Assembly: GCA_039621445.1 (NCBI GenBank)
Contig: CP154954.1
Coordinates: forward strand, 17,328,589 to 17,392,588
DNA length: 64,000 nt
Direction of reading: 5' to 3'
From: Euglena gracilis
Taxonomy: Eukaryota; Euglenida; Euglenophyceae; Euglenales
The notes under the pieces were generated by a model. That model had not been told where the DNA came from, did not search any database, and was given only the letters and a program-made list of their open reading frames with translations. The first letter of the stretch is position 1. Each line of letters opens with the position of its first letter. Of the stretch, positions 1 to 10,185 are shown piece by piece. The translations under genes were made by a program, and so were the position numbers.

Positions 1-90
1 AGGGGGGTGTTATGACCACCCCCCCCGGTCACAGGTTGCAGGAACCCGGTCATACGACTAGGGGGGGGGGGGGTAATTATAGTTACAATT
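1..90. repeat. Family A dispersed repeat, partial copy
   Basis: Contains the block GGTCACAGGTTGCAGG followed by a CATACGACTAGGGG end and a poly-G run. The same block returns near 1040-1110, 1296-1400 and 62706-62805, so it is a dispersed repeat. Its left end lies outside the window. Confidence 0.6.
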
Positions 91-525
91 ACTGTCCCCG
101 GAAAAAATAACAACCGGAAAAAATAACAACCCAAGCCTTTCAGGTTGTTATTTTTTCGGTTGTTATTTTCCAAATTTTTTCCTGTGTAAAGGCCCCGCCT
201 TCGCCATGGCTCTTTGGATACTTTCTCACTTGGCCTGGCTGAGAGGGTGGCGGGGCCAGTATGGATGAGCAAACCCCTTTGTTCCTTTCAGAATCGTCAT
301 GGAAAAGCATGTCCTTGCAGCAAAGCCTTCCGTGAACAAGAAACTAGTCGACCAAGAATTTGCGATTTTGACCTGTCAGATATTGACGTCGCTGACCTTA
401 TTTGATGACCTGGACCCAGTTTTTCGTGAATTCCATATTGACGTCCTTGTTGCTCTGAAGCCTTCCGGGTTGTTATTTTTCCGGTTGCTATTTTTTTCCG
501 GTTGTTATTTTTTCCGGGGACAGTA
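90..525. mobile_element. Tc1/mariner-type MITE with TA target duplication
   Basis: The ends are inverted repeats: CTGTCCCCGGAAAAAATAAC at 92 is matched on the other strand up to 523, and the ACAACCGGAAAAAATA sub-unit is repeated two to three times inside each end. A TA dinucleotide lies directly outside both ends (90-91 and 524-525), as expected for Tc1/mariner elements. The ~300 bp interior has two short overlapping open frames without recognisable transposase motifs, so I take it as non-autonomous. Confidence 0.65.
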
Positions 526-540
526 TAAGGATAATTATAA

Positions 541-745
541 TTAAAATGACATAAATTAAATTAAATTTATTTTATATTATATATTTATATTATGTAATAT
601 ATTCACATATTGTATATTATACTATATAATTATAATTATAAGTATAAGTATAATTATAATTATAATTATAATTATAATTATAATTATAATATAATAATTA
701 TAATTATAATTATAATTCTAATTATATTATCATAATTATAATTAT
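541..745. repeat. AT-rich low-complexity tract (ATAATT)n
   Basis: Almost pure A/T made of repeated TATAATTATAATT units. No gene signal. It directly follows the MITE at 90-525. Confidence 0.8.
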
Positions 746-766
746 TCTCGTTCTCGTTAATTATTT

Positions 767-990
767 CTCTTCTCCTTCCCCTTCTCCTTCTCCTTTTCCT
801 TGTCCTTGTCCTTCTCCTTGTCCTTCTCCTTCCCCTTCCCCTTCTCCTTCTCCTTCTCCTTCGCCTTCTCCTTCTCCTTCTCCTTCTCCTTCCCCTTCCC
901 CTTCTCCTTCCCCTTATAATTCTCCTTCCCCTTCCCCTTCTCCTTCTTATAATTCTCCTTCTCCTTAATTATAATTCTCCTTCTCCTATA
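767..990. repeat. Pyrimidine hexanucleotide tract (CTTCTC/CTTCCC)n
   Basis: A ~220 bp strand-asymmetric homopyrimidine run of CTCCTT and CCCCTT hexamers, broken by a few TTATAATT inserts near 915, 947 and 968. Mirror-symmetric purine/pyrimidine tracts like this can form triplex DNA; that is general knowledge, not shown here. Confidence 0.8.
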
Positions 991-1000
991 CCCCCCCCCC

Positions 1001-1110
1001 CTGTCGTACGACCACCCCTCATTTATGCCCCCCCCCCGGTCACAGGTTGCAGGTCATGGGGGTGTTATGACCACCCCCCCCCCCGGTCACAGGTTGCAGG
1101 TTGCGAAAAA
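1001..1110. repeat. Family A repeat copy
   Basis: Carries the GGTCACAGGTTGCAGG block twice, with poly-C runs and a TGGGGGTGTTATGACCACC linker, as at position 1 and at 1296-1400. Confidence 0.6.
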
Positions 1111-1275
1111 TTTTAACCCCCAAAAATAAGTCCCCCCCCTGGCCGGTCCGAGCAAAAATCCATGAAATGGACCCCCCCAAAATAAGGTCCCCCCTGCCGG
1201 CGCGAAGCGCCGGATTTTTGAAAAATGGGACATTTTTGGGGGGTAAATCTGCCATTTTGGGACAGTCTTCACACA
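1111..1275. repeat. G/C-run repeat with GCGC-GAA-GCGC hairpin
   Basis: Poly-C runs alternate with A-rich stretches. At 1197-1213 there is a perfect 7-bp stem (CCGGCGC / GCGCCGG) closed by GAA, followed by an A/T-rich arm ending in a GGGGGG run. The same hairpin module recurs in other repeat families across the window (see findings). Confidence 0.6.
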
Positions 1276-1295
1276 CTTCTACGACCGCCCCCTCA

Positions 1296-1400
1296 TCTAT
1301 GACCACCCCCCGGTCACAGGTTGCAGGTTATGGGGGTGTTATGACCACCCCCCCCCCCGGTCACAGGTTGCAGGAACCCGGTCATACGACTAGGGGGGGG
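1296..1400. repeat. Family A repeat copy
   Basis: The best-preserved copy in this part of the window: two ACAGGTTGCAGG blocks, the TATGACCACC linker and the CATACGACTAGGGG end, followed by an (AAT)n microsatellite at 1401-1422. Confidence 0.65.
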
Positions 1401-1448
1401 TAATAATAATAATAATAATAATTCCAAACAACCTAATATTTAAATTTA

Positions 1449-1870
1449 ACATAACCCCCCCAAATATAAACCCCCCCAAATACAAACCCCCCCAAATATA
1501 AAACCCCCCCTGAGGACCTTGAAATCACGCCCAAATATAACCCCCCCCCCTCCGGCGCAAAGCGCCGGAAGGAAAAATTTTCGACAAAATATCTCCCAAA
1601 ATTGTCATTTTTGTCAGATTTGGGAACAATTTTTACCAAAAACATGTGAAAATTGCTCCTTCGCCCGAAAAATGAAGTTTTTGGACCCCCAAGGGTGGGC
1701 GTATTTGTTATTTTGGACCAAAAAAGTGTCTACTGGAACCCACCGGGAAATTGATTTTTCCGACCGAATATAAAACCCCCCCAAATATAAAACCCCCCCT
1801 CGGGGTCTTGAAATTTCCGCCCTATTTTTAAACCGGGGGGGTTTATATTTTGGGGGGGTTTAGTATTGTG
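1449..1870. mobile_element. TIR element with ACCCCCCCAAATATAAA ends
   Basis: The left end carries three tandem CCCCCCCAAATATAAA units. The right end carries the reverse complement (TTTATATTTTGGGGGGG). Inside are the hairpin CCGGCGC-AAA-GCGCCGG at 1552-1568 and a second CCCCCCCAAATATAAAA block near 1777. No transposase is visible and I see no clear target duplication. The short open frames are by-products of low stop density. Confidence 0.5.
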
Positions 1871-2257
1871 AATTTTTAAGTTTTCATTATTTATAATCAT
1901 ATATGTAATTTATGGATGATACGATGGACAATATCTCTATTAATAGCAGCTTCTAACACAATAAATATAGTAGTATTTTCATAACAGGAATTTTTTGAAA
2001 GGTTGGAACCCATGGGTGTATTTTTTGGAGAGAGTAGTGTAGTAGAGTAGTAGCAAGTCCATGTCTTTGCCTCTGAACGGTGCGGTGTTGTGCCCACTGG
2101 CACGATGGACAGGAGCCTGTTGCCAGCAAGTGTGGTGAGATTCAGGGTTTTGACAACTCCGATGGTGCCCTGAACCCTCTGGACTGGGTTGGAAGGGCTT
2201 TATGCACGACGCTATGCCTGCATCATGTGCATCTTATGGCCACATCACATTGTCCGC
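1871..2257. other. Unassigned interval
   Basis: Mixed-composition sequence between two repeat elements. Only short open frames on both strands, none recognisable. Confidence 0.5.
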
Positions 2258-2615
2258 GTGTAAACCCGACCCCCCACTTATACCCCCCCCCCCGGGCCCA
2301 ACCACTAAACCGTGATTTATAACCCCCCCCCCCCGGAAGGCATGAGAAGGCAAAGAGAACTGCCAAGGCGCATTGGACATCTCTTCCACGATATCGGGAG
2401 CAGTAAACGACACACCCAGGTCAATGGAGGCCATTGGAGCAGGTCTGGGAATGAAAGGAGGACGTGCAGCCAACTCTTAGGGGGTCCACAATACCTCCTC
2501 AGCCAGACACTAAACCGTGACCTCTAACCCCCCCCACTTATAACCCCCCTTCGGGGCCAACCACTAAACAGGATCTTATAACCCCCGAGGGGGTTAAAAG
2601 TGGGGGGGTTTATGC
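2258..2615. mobile_element. Poly-C TIR repeat with internal direct repeats
   Basis: The ends are inverted (left GTAAACCC...CCCCCCACTTATA, right its approximate complement ending GTGGGGGGGTTTAT). An ACTAAACCGTGA-type unit followed by poly-C occurs three times, near 2302, 2508 and 2560. The overall plan resembles the element at 1449-1870: inverted ends, poly-C spacers, no coding capacity. Confidence 0.45.
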
Positions 2616-3690
2616 AGGCCAATGCTGTTAATTGTTTTCCTGCCCCCCACCCATGTGAATGAACCCCCTTGCCCAATGAAGGGGTGTCCGGACCATCATT
2701 GTCCCCTTTTATGGCAGCACAAATGTCCACACACCCAACGTCCGGACTGTGCGGATTGTCGCGTTTATGTTCATTGGGCTTTGTGGGGCCTTGCCTGTTT
2801 AGCTGATGCCCATGGCAGCATGCGTGTATGTGTGTGGTTGTAGCTGCTGTCGGGCGTTGCAATGGTCCACCTTCAAGCAAATGCATGCCATTTGTTTTTA
2901 ATGGAATCCATCCAGCCACCCATCCGCTCACAGTGGACGTGTGCGGTATGATGCTCATGCAGCCATCCATTCTTTGCAATCTAAAGGGATCAGCCACCCT
3001 CTACCGCGTTGCCGTGCAGTCAAAGCTGATATGGCTCCCAAGTACTTCCTTTGAGCTAGTTGCAGATGTCCAGGGCATGCCTTTTGTTTTGACTTCTGAG
3101 GTTGGTCTGATTTGTGTGGCTATTTGCTAAATTGATAAGTTTGATGCTTGGTGAATTGAGCCAACAGTGTGCTTACCCCATGTGTGTCACTCTAAAGATG
3201 CACCCAGGGGCGGTCATTGACACCTTCTCAGTTTCTTGTACCTGCCGATCCAGGCAGGAGTTTCCGTGTTCCATGCATGCATTTCCTGCAGCTATTCTCA
3301 TACCTTCCAGACATACCCCTACCGCCCCTTGGGAAACGGTCTGCGGAAGTCAGCAAGTACAGAGACAGGTCCCCAAAAGGTCAGGTCAGAGGAGACAGTT
3401 TCCTGGGCAAAAAAAAGACATTTGACGGACCCCACCAGACACAAGAATCCAAATAGTGGATATTTACCAAAATGTGTCAGAATTCAATCCTGAAAACAAC
3501 GTTGGCATATTTTCAATTTGGAAAATATTTGGTTTTTTCAACTAAAACATTAAAAAAAAAATGAAAGGAGACAGACCAGCAGGTGCAAGGCTAGGAGACA
3601 TTTCTATGTGGACAGGTTAGCGGGTACGGGGAATTAGAAGACCGTTCCCCGGCAGGACAGTTTCCCAGGGGGGGGGGAGGTTGTTACTGC
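2616..3690. other. No assigned gene; ambiguous open frames
   Basis: Open frames overlap on both strands (minus 2524-2997, 157 codons; plus 2622-2843, 2828-3130 and 3217-3456). None shows a motif I recognise, and overlap in opposite frames gives no reason to prefer one. Part of the interval may be intronic, because an exon-like segment follows at 3693. Confidence 0.4.
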
Positions 3691-3692
3691 AG

Positions 3693-3862
3693 CAGACCTG
3701 CCCTGGGGAGGATGGGCATGGGCAATGCCCCCAGGGACATGCCATCCAGCATTCAACTTCAAACAGCAGCTTCACCTGTAATGTGTGCAAAGCGGAGCTG
3801 CAGGCGTCACCGATGTATGGCTGCCGTCCGAGGCTTCTTTCAGCCGGCCCTTGTATGTGGGC
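3693..3862 (+). CDS. Exon-like segment, Cys/His zinc-binding (ZZ/C1-like)
   Basis: After an acceptor-like TTACTGCAG an open frame encodes about 56 residues with a Cys/His pattern: CPGEDGHGQCPQGHAI, then FTCNVCKAEL, then MYGC and MWAQC. A CPxGH segment followed by CxxC and a terminal Cys pair is typical of C1-like or ZZ-like zinc-binding modules in protist E3-ligase-type proteins (family knowledge). The spacing after MYGC is irregular, so part of the module may be degraded or continue in another exon. With the MIB/HERC2-like exon at 13262 on the same strand it could belong to one intron-rich gene (inference). Confidence 0.4.
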
Positions 3863-4310
3863 CCAATGTTCTAAATATTCTAAAAAAAAATCTTAAATTC
3901 AGTTCTCATTCCCCAGAAATCAATAGTCATTATTGCCAGCATTTTTCTTCCTGAGGGATGGACTTGGCACTGCTTTGGAGGGGACCCCTCACCCATCCTG
4001 ACTGGAGGGGTGGTATGCTATGCGATGCTATGCGGCTAATCGGGAAGTAAGAGGGTCTGTGCCACAGTTGAACGAAGTGGGAGAGGAGGAGGGGAATTCC
4101 GGGTTCCAGTCCCCCTGGTCTGGCGGGGGTTGCCGGCTCCCCCACAGACGGGGGCCCCGAAGCCGGTGCTGCCACTACGCTGCGTGCGAGGCGTGCCACC
4201 GGATGACCACAGCTGCACATGACCCAACTGTTCCTTGGGCCAGGGGCAGGGCTGTATGGGAATCCCCGCAAACCCATCAGGGGGTCGACCCCCCGACCCC
4301 CATCCGGGGG
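3863..4310. other. Unassigned interval before MITE F
   Basis: A 174-codon minus frame (3930-4454) and a 127-codon plus frame overlap each other and run into the MITE, so neither is convincing as a gene. A TTCCGGGTTCCAGTCCCC stretch at 4098-4115 resembles a tRNA B box, but no A box or cloverleaf is visible. Confidence 0.4.
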
Positions 4311-4567
4311 TACCGGGGGGGGGGGGAATTGGATGCCGAAAAAATTGATTGGGAAAAAATTGGCGTACAGGAATCCTGCCAAATTTTTCCAGGCCTTTTT
4401 TGAAAATCCTGCCTCAAAATTTTGAAGATCACCCTTTTTCCAGTCATCTTGCATACAAAACCTGCCAATTTTTTCCGAGCCGTTTTCAGGTTTGGCACCA
4501 ATTTTTTAGGCTTCCAATTTTTTCGGGTCTAATTTTATCTAGCTTCAATTCCCCCCCCCCCCCCGAT
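4311..4567. mobile_element. MITE family F, copy 1
   Basis: Starts TACCGGGGG...GAATTGG and ends CTTCAATTCCCCC...CGATA, so the ends are an imperfect inverted repeat. A second copy with cleaner ends lies at 59521-59747. Shared interior segments include ATTTTATCTAGCTTCAATT and GAAAATCCTGCCTCAAAA. This copy has a longer poly-C/poly-G terminus than copy 2. Non-coding. Confidence 0.7.
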
Positions 4568-5385
4568 AGGGGGGGGTCGGTCTTGGCATGCATAGTTCTT
4601 GCCCTTTCCGGGCACCGTCAAATATAGTGAGCGACCCTGACTGACTCCCCCACCGCAACGGAATGCATTGGTGTTCGGGAATCCCCGTCCCTCTCCTGCT
4701 GTTGGCTTTTGAGGACACGTCGTCGAAGGTCCGTTTTCAGGATCGGATGGGCTCGTCCTTACATGGTCCGACATGAGAAGGGCCCCACCCCTCCTTTGCT
4801 ACCACCCCCCATTTTCCTTCAGCGAATAACGAAGTCAGACAGTTCTTATGAGGACAGATCAGAAAGGAGAAGAGGACATTTTCCTCAGATCAGAGTAAAG
4901 AAGGTGAAATTTCCCAGGGTTCAATGGCCATGGATTCACTAAACTCTCAAGCCTAGTGTAGCTTCGCTTGGGCCAATGTATTTTTTGTGGATCGGTTTGT
5001 GCCTCTGAACACAAAAGTATTCCACCCCAGAATGCTACGCCAGAACTTCGGCAGTGATTTTTTTGGGGGAGTAGGGTCGCTGGATGGGTCGTGGGTGAAC
5101 GGCTCTTCAATAAAGTGGGGTTTTGGTGGGTTGCAGCTTCGGTATGCAAAGTTCCCCCTCGAGTCACCACGCAAATGAATGGCCCATGAATGGTCGCAGA
5201 GTGGTGAATGAATGGCCCACCAAATGAATGGTCGCCTTTACTTTCAATTTACCCATGTTAGCAGGTACACAGACAGAGGACAGTGTCTGGGGGGGGGGGG
5301 TCGTCTGGAGAATATTTTCCTGGAGGGGGTTGGGGGAATAGCACCAATGGCGTAAGTTGCCGCCCACATTTCACCCCATGGCTGG
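4568..5385. other. Non-coding interval with short direct repeats
   Basis: No gene found. Between 5174 and 5242 an ATGAATGGYC unit occurs four times. A poly-G run at 5289-5300 starts a G-rich stretch. The remaining open frames are short and opposed on both strands. Confidence 0.4.
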
Positions 5386-5431
5386 TGGGGGTCCAGGCTG
5401 ACCTCCGCATCCTGTCCGTGCGGAAGGGGCG

Positions 5432-5578
5432 ATGCAGGCCACGGCTGTTGAGGGCGGCCATTCCACCCTGGCCATCAAGGGGACGTTCTCCGCCACCGGG
5501 CGCAACTCCCTCAAGCCCAGGGCTCGGCAGTGGTTCCGTGCAGAACCTTGTCGCATAAGTTGTGTTCGAAGGGGCTAA
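5432..5578 (+). CDS. Short GC3-rich open frame, exon candidate
   Basis: An ATG at 5432 opens 48 codons to a TAA at 5576 (starts MQATAVEGGHSTLAIKG). G/C-ending codons dominate, as in the clearer exons of this window, and the reading continues about ten codons upstream to a stop. No domain is recognised. It could be an exon whose real borders are splice sites rather than the ATG and TAA. Confidence 0.3.
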   Translation: MQATAVEGGHSTLAIKGTFSATGRNSLKPRARQWFRAEPCRISCVRRG

Positions 5579-5759
5579 CCCATCTGCTCAAACCCTCGCG
5601 TCGGTCTGTGCGCAGGACACGAGAACATTCTGATTTGTTTCGGCCCCGCTAATGAGGCGACAGCAGGGTGGTGGCTGCGACCGGGGAAGTATTGTTCCAG
5701 TGTCCATTTGGGTAATTTGGGTGACGGCAAAAATGTGAAATGTGAAAATGTGGGGGTGC

Positions 5760-5960
5760 CGGCATTACAACGAAATCATGGCACATTTGGCCTCAAACCA
5801 GAGCGCTGTCGGGTTCTTCCGCTTTGGGAACGGGCTCCAAATACGATGCCGACTCCTGCGAGCGCTTCGGCTGGAGGGCCTAGACCCCTGCGGCCCACTG
5901 GCGCTGGGCGTTTACCCCGCCGACACCCCCGCAGCCCTATTGGATGCCCATGGCTGACAG
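5760..5960 (+). CDS. GC-rich exon-like segment, frame uncertain
   Basis: About 200 bp of high-GC, codon-like sequence. One frame reads MAHLASNQSAVGFFRFGN and ends at a TGA after LLDAHG. Another contains GSKYDADSCERFGWRA, which looks like an SPRY-type fragment but is closed by a TAG. I cannot decide the frame without splice evidence. It is the same style of segment as at 6600 and 7264. Confidence 0.25.
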
Positions 5961-6179
5961 CCGCCGGCATCCAATGCGGCGGCCATGTGTGACCTTGGGT
6001 GCTGCCCCGCACCCCCCCCCTTCGCCCACCGACCACCCCTAAACAACGACCCCCCCCCCGTCGGGGGTTGCAGGTCGGGGGTGTGAAAGACCCTCCCCCT
6101 GGTGGGCGGTGTAGGCGGCTTTGAAATTTGGGCCCTGGCCGTCCCTGGTCGGGGGTTGTAGGAAACAGGTCTGTGAGCA

Positions 6180-6480
6180 AAGGGGGGGGGGAGTGGGTGC
6201 TCGCCATTGTCATTTTGTTTGCGTGTGCTGGGGCTCATGGCCAGGGCGGTATTGGAACACTGGCCGACCCCCGCCCCCGCCCCCGTCCTGGTGGGTATGG
6301 GGGGTCCGACCCCCCACAAGGCATTCCTACATTCCTGGGGTCGACATATGCAAAATCAAAGTTTCCTTCGGCAAATTCATTTTCGCAGGGTGCAACGGTG
6401 GGTGAGGGGGCGGTTGACCCACCCCCTTCACCGCCCAGGTGGAGTGGGTTGGGCGTCCAAACCACACCAGGCTTTCCCAC
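6180..6480. repeat. G/C-run interval between exon-like segments
   Basis: Alternating poly-G and poly-C blocks with CCCCGCCCCCGCCCC and GGGGTCCGACCCCCC. The long frames here (such as a 332-codon frame starting 6439) come from low stop density and cross obvious repeat sequence, so I do not call them genes. Confidence 0.5.
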
Positions 6481-6599
6481 AGCCCTGCCGATGGTTTGGA
6501 TTTGTTGCAGTCGAGACCTGTCCTTGTTGCGCAACTTTTTTTTCTGCCAAAAAAGAAAACTGTACTCCTGTTTGCCGCAGTTTGTCCCTCTCATGGGCG

Positions 6600-6757
6600 T
6601 GCTGGCCATGCCCACAACCATTACGTCGGAGGGGAGGGCCTGCCCGACAGCATTGGCCTGGTGTGCACCGGCGACACGTGCCAGCTGTTCAGCTCCTCCC
6701 GGGGCCTCACCCATGGTGTCTGGTGGACGGAGTTTGTGCAATCGGGTCTCATTTGCG
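6600..6757 (+). CDS. GC3-rich exon candidate
   Basis: The frame reads GGEGLPDSIGLVCTGD then TCQLFSSSRGLTHGV with mostly C/G-ending codons. This differs sharply from the A/T- and homopolymer-rich flanks, so it probably is an exon of the same plus-strand gene as 7264 and 7876. No firm domain assignment; borders are approximate. Confidence 0.3.
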
Positions 6758-7263
6758 AATGGCTGATGTCTTTGCCATGTCTTCGAAGGTTGTGTCCCCC
6801 CCAATGCCGCTGCCCGACAAAGGAATGCTTTGAAAACCAGCCTCCCCCCCCCCCCAAAGCACCCGAGATTACTGACAGACGGCGATGTTACATCCCTGAC
6901 GGTATGCACCATCTCTTGGGCCCAAGTTTTGGTGTTGCCGGGGGGGGGGGTAGGGTTCTTGCCAGCCAGCTTTTCAATTTCCAGCCCCCAGCTTTCTTCG
7001 CCCCAGCTGCACGGAGCCATTTTCTTTCTTTCGGGTTTAGGCATTATGGACCCTTGTTTGCCGTCAGCTTGTTGACGTCACCCACCTGGGGGGACGGGGG
7101 TTGCACCCTGTGGGCAGGGAGGGGGGGAAATATGCACCGTGAAGGTTTTGCGGTTTTTTGCAGTTTTCACGTTTTGGCTTTTTTGCAGTTTCTTGCAGGG
7201 TTTTTTTGCAGTGTTTGTGAAAAAAGTGTGGGATACGTCCCGATCGGCGCGGTGCTGCGCCAG

Positions 7264-7452
7264 GGGTTTGCCTGGCCGCCCGGCCGGGGGGGGCGACTCC
7301 GGCCCCAACGAGCCATTCGGGGACAGCGGCAGTGGCCCGGCGTTGGGGGACACGCTGGAGGTCGCGGTGGAGGACGGCATGGTCACCTTCGCCGTCAATG
7401 GCCAGCCGCACGGGGCGGTGGCCATGCATTCACTTAACCAGGGAGTTTCTTA
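7264..7452 (+). CDS. SPRY-like exon
   Basis: Follows an acceptor-like GCTGCGCCAG. The frame ends with GDTLEVAVEDGMVTF and AVNGQPHGAVA before a TAA at 7450. The pattern GDxLxVxVxxGxVxFxVNGxxxG matches the core strands of SPRY/B30.2 domains (family knowledge), which are protein-interaction modules often found in E3 ligases. Codons are strongly GC3. The upstream part is Gly/Pro-rich and includes a G-run. The true donor may lie before the TAA. Confidence 0.45.
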
Positions 7453-7484
7453 AGCCCGGCCCCACCCAACCCGGGAGGGGGGTC

Positions 7485-7562
7485 CAGCCAGCCAGCACCT
7501 TTTTTCTAACCAGCAGCTCCCGGCTGGGCTGCGAACTCCCCCCCCCCCGGGGTTGAATGGAA
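7485..7562. repeat. Family E repeat fragment
   Basis: CCAGCCAGCCAGCACC, a T-run, then CAGCAGCTCCCGGCTGGGCTGCG and a poly-C/GG end. The same layout occurs at 31085-31175, 34780-34885, 36100-36190, 36387-36520, 52700-52770, 54485-54590, 58795-58875 and 63520-63660. Confidence 0.55.
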
Positions 7563-7875
7563 ATTCAGCTTTCGCAGCCTGGCAAAGCCGGGCTGGGTGG
7601 AGAAGATTTCGGCGCAAAGTGCCGACGGTTTTGAACATGGGGGTCAAAGTCGGCCGAAAATGGCCAGTTTTGCTACTTTTTGGGGTTTTTTCACCTAAAA
7701 TTGTGGGCCAAAAAGTACAACCCAGCTGCGTTTGGACTTTTTGCCTGTTATTGGGTCCCAGCCTGGTCCAGCCTGGCAGCTGGTTTCGAACCACCTCCTA
7801 TTGGATATTTTTACCCCTTTTTCGGGTCCCCCCTCCCCCTAAAAGTGGGTTAGAGGGTTTTGATCTTGGGAGGCA

Positions 7876-7960
7876 ACTAAGTGAATATTTCGCCGCGGCA
7901 GCGGTGGAGCAAGACAGCACGCTGCGGTTCGGGGTGTCGCTGTGTGGCGCCGGCCAGCGG
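7876..7960 (+). CDS. Exon-like segment ending at a GTGAGG donor
   Basis: The frame reads YFAAAAVEQDSTLRFGVSL then CGAGQR and stops at a CAGCGG|GTGAGG junction, a good 5' splice site. STLRFGVSLCGAG is compatible with an SPRY-type strand, so this may be another exon of the gene at 7264. The left border is uncertain. Confidence 0.4.
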
Positions 7961-8174
7961 GTGAGGCGCACTGCCGTGCCTGGAGGCGGGTCTGTTTCAG
8001 CCAGACCGTCAAAATTGTGTTTTTCTTGTCATGAAAAATGATGTTTTTTCCTTGTCATGAAAAGTGATGTTTTCTTTCTTGTTATGGAAAAATTCACCCC
8101 TGAGGATTTTATCGAGTAACCCGTGGAATTCCTTATTTTCTTCAATGGTTACCCTCAACATTGTCTTTCCTTGG

Positions 8175-9275
8175 TGCAAGGTTTCCTGCCAAAGGACTCC
8201 TCAAATCGTAGTGTAGCTTTCCCTCCGAATTCCTGAGAAGTGCATGACTGTGATAAAATGGCCATCATTTTTGTACTGCATTTGCACCTCTCTAGTTGCC
8301 CCCCCCCCATGTTTCACCTGGGATGTGGCAGCATTCTCCCCGGAATGCTGCCACCGTTTTGGAAGAATGCAGGGTGGTGCAGGCGATCGTTGGTGGTTGC
8401 AGAGACCCTGCCAGCTCCGGCCCACTGAGTGTTCCACAGGAGGATCATCCGGCCAGTCATTTTCTCCACCAATTTGATTTGCTTCCGTAAATTTTTGGAG
8501 TTGCGTTCTTTCTTCGGCCGGGGGGGGGGGGGGCGCCACGGTTTAAGTCCAATCAGCTTGCTCCCTTTTCTCAGTCCGCAGCCCAGACGAGAATTTGTTG
8601 GTCGAACAAAGTTTTAGGCAACCAACCACTTTCCTGGTGATTCTTGTCCAGGGTGGTTTTCCTTTGGGAAGAGCACTCTGAGTGGTGGTCAAATTTCATA
8701 AATAACCAATCATGGCTGTGAAATACTATCCATTTTTTGAGATTTATACATTTTGAAAAAGATCACCAGATTTTTTGACCATTTTTGGTGGATTTCGAGT
8801 TGCTTTTCTGCCAGAAAATTTTGTACAAGTCAAAGTTTTCAAGGAAGAATAATTGCCATCATTTTGCATGAAATGTCGTTTTTCAAAATTAGAATTCCTT
8901 GTAACTTTCCATTATTTTTTGCCAACCAAAATTTTTGTCCGCACCGTTGCTCAGCCCAGATTGTCCAAATGAAAAGAATCTGTGCAAAAAATTAATTGAA
9001 AACAGGGTTAAGAATCAGCAAAAATGGTTGTCTTTGGCCTGAAATTTGGCTGAGGCTTCCCAACCAGTGGCATTGGATTTTCCGTTGGTTTCCATCTTGA
9101 CCCCCCAGCCCCCCCCCCCCAGGGTTTCAGCTCATTGGACCTCCTCAAGGGGCGACCCCGCTCTTCTTTTCTCTTTGCGTTTTCTTCCGTCTCTCATTTC
9201 AGTGGTCGGAGGATCTTCCGGTGCACGACCCCCGTGGAAATTCCTCCTTTTCGTTGCTCCTCCCTCCTTTCTCGT
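8175..9275. repeat. Diverged tandem duplication, copy 1
   Basis: Matches 9276-10185 in order: CCAAAGGACTCCTCAAATCG here versus CCAAAGGCCGCCTCAATCG there; TTTGGGAAGAGCACTCTG at ~8665 versus ~9690; GAATAATTGCCATCATTTTGC versus GATAATCCATCATTATTGC; and CCTCCTCAAGGGGCGACC near 9140 versus 10085. No gene is assigned inside. A poly-G run sits at 8520-8533. Confidence 0.6.
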
Positions 9276-10185
9276 TGGAAGTTTCCCTACCAAAGGCCGC
9301 CTCAATCGTAGTGATCTTTTCCCCCGGTTCTGTCTCTGATAGAACACTGCCCGTTTTGTTCCGCATTGCACCTCTGGGCCCCCCCCCCCCCAGTTTTGTG
9401 GCCATTCTCCCCTCTTCTCCCCTTGCGCGTGCGGTTCCCGGACGATCCCTTGGGTGCCTTTCTCGGCCCACTGCAGCCCAACTGGTGTTTTTGTTTCCTC
9501 CTTCCGGCCGTCATTATCTCCCGCCTTCCGTATGGTCTTCGTTTTCTTTCTTTCGGGGGGGGGGGGGCGTAACGTTTTAATCAGCTTGCACCCTTTTCTT
9601 TTTGTGTTCCCCGCCCGGACGAGAAGTGTGGTATGGTATTTCAAAGTTTTAGGCTCACCCTTACTTTCCTGGTGATCTTGTCAGGTTTTCCTTTGGGAAG
9701 AGCACTCTGGTCTTTCTTTTTTTTCATACCTTCTTTTTTTTTTTTTTTTTGAGTTTCCTTTTTTGGGGTGGTTTCGATTTTTTTTTTTGCCAGAAAGTTT
9801 TGTCAAAGTTTTTTAAGGAAGATAATCCATCATTATTGCATGTTTTTGGTGGAATTCTTTTGTAATTTTCCATTTTTTTGCCAACCATTTTTTTTTTTCA
9901 GCAATTGTTGCTCAGTTCAGATTGTCCAATGAAAAGAATCTTGCAAAAAGGGTTGAACGGGGTTTAAGAATTCAGTGAGTCCATCTTGTCCTTTGGCTGC
10001 CTTTTTGTTGGTGATTTTTTCCGTTGGTTTCCAACCGGCCCCCAGCCAGGCCCCCCCCCCCCCCCTAGGGTTCAGCTCACTGGACCTCCTCAAGGGGCGA
10101 CCCCGCTCTTCTTTTCTCTTTGCTTTTTCTTCCTCTTTTTTCATTGGTTGGATCTTCCGGTGCAACACCGGAGTGCAGCGCTTGG
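9276..10185. repeat. Diverged tandem duplication, copy 2
   Basis: Second unit of the ~1 kb duplication, shifted by about 0.95-1.03 kb. It has expanded homopolymers compared with copy 1 (long T-runs near 9715-9800 and 9885, poly-C at 10050-10064). Frames open on both strands here are not supported as genes. Confidence 0.6.

Noticed and set aside
767-990. Coding or promoter element in the pyrimidine tract
   Set aside because: Pure hexanucleotide low complexity with no adjacent gene start.
4098-4115. tRNA gene (GGGTTCCAGTCCCC as B box)
   Set aside because: Position 6 of the B box is wrong, and no A box, anticodon arm or acceptor stem can be found.
6439-7437. 332-codon plus-strand open frame
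   Set aside because: It runs through poly-C/poly-G blocks and shifts relation to the SPRY-like exon frame. Composition is Gly/Pro/Arg-rich from low stop density.
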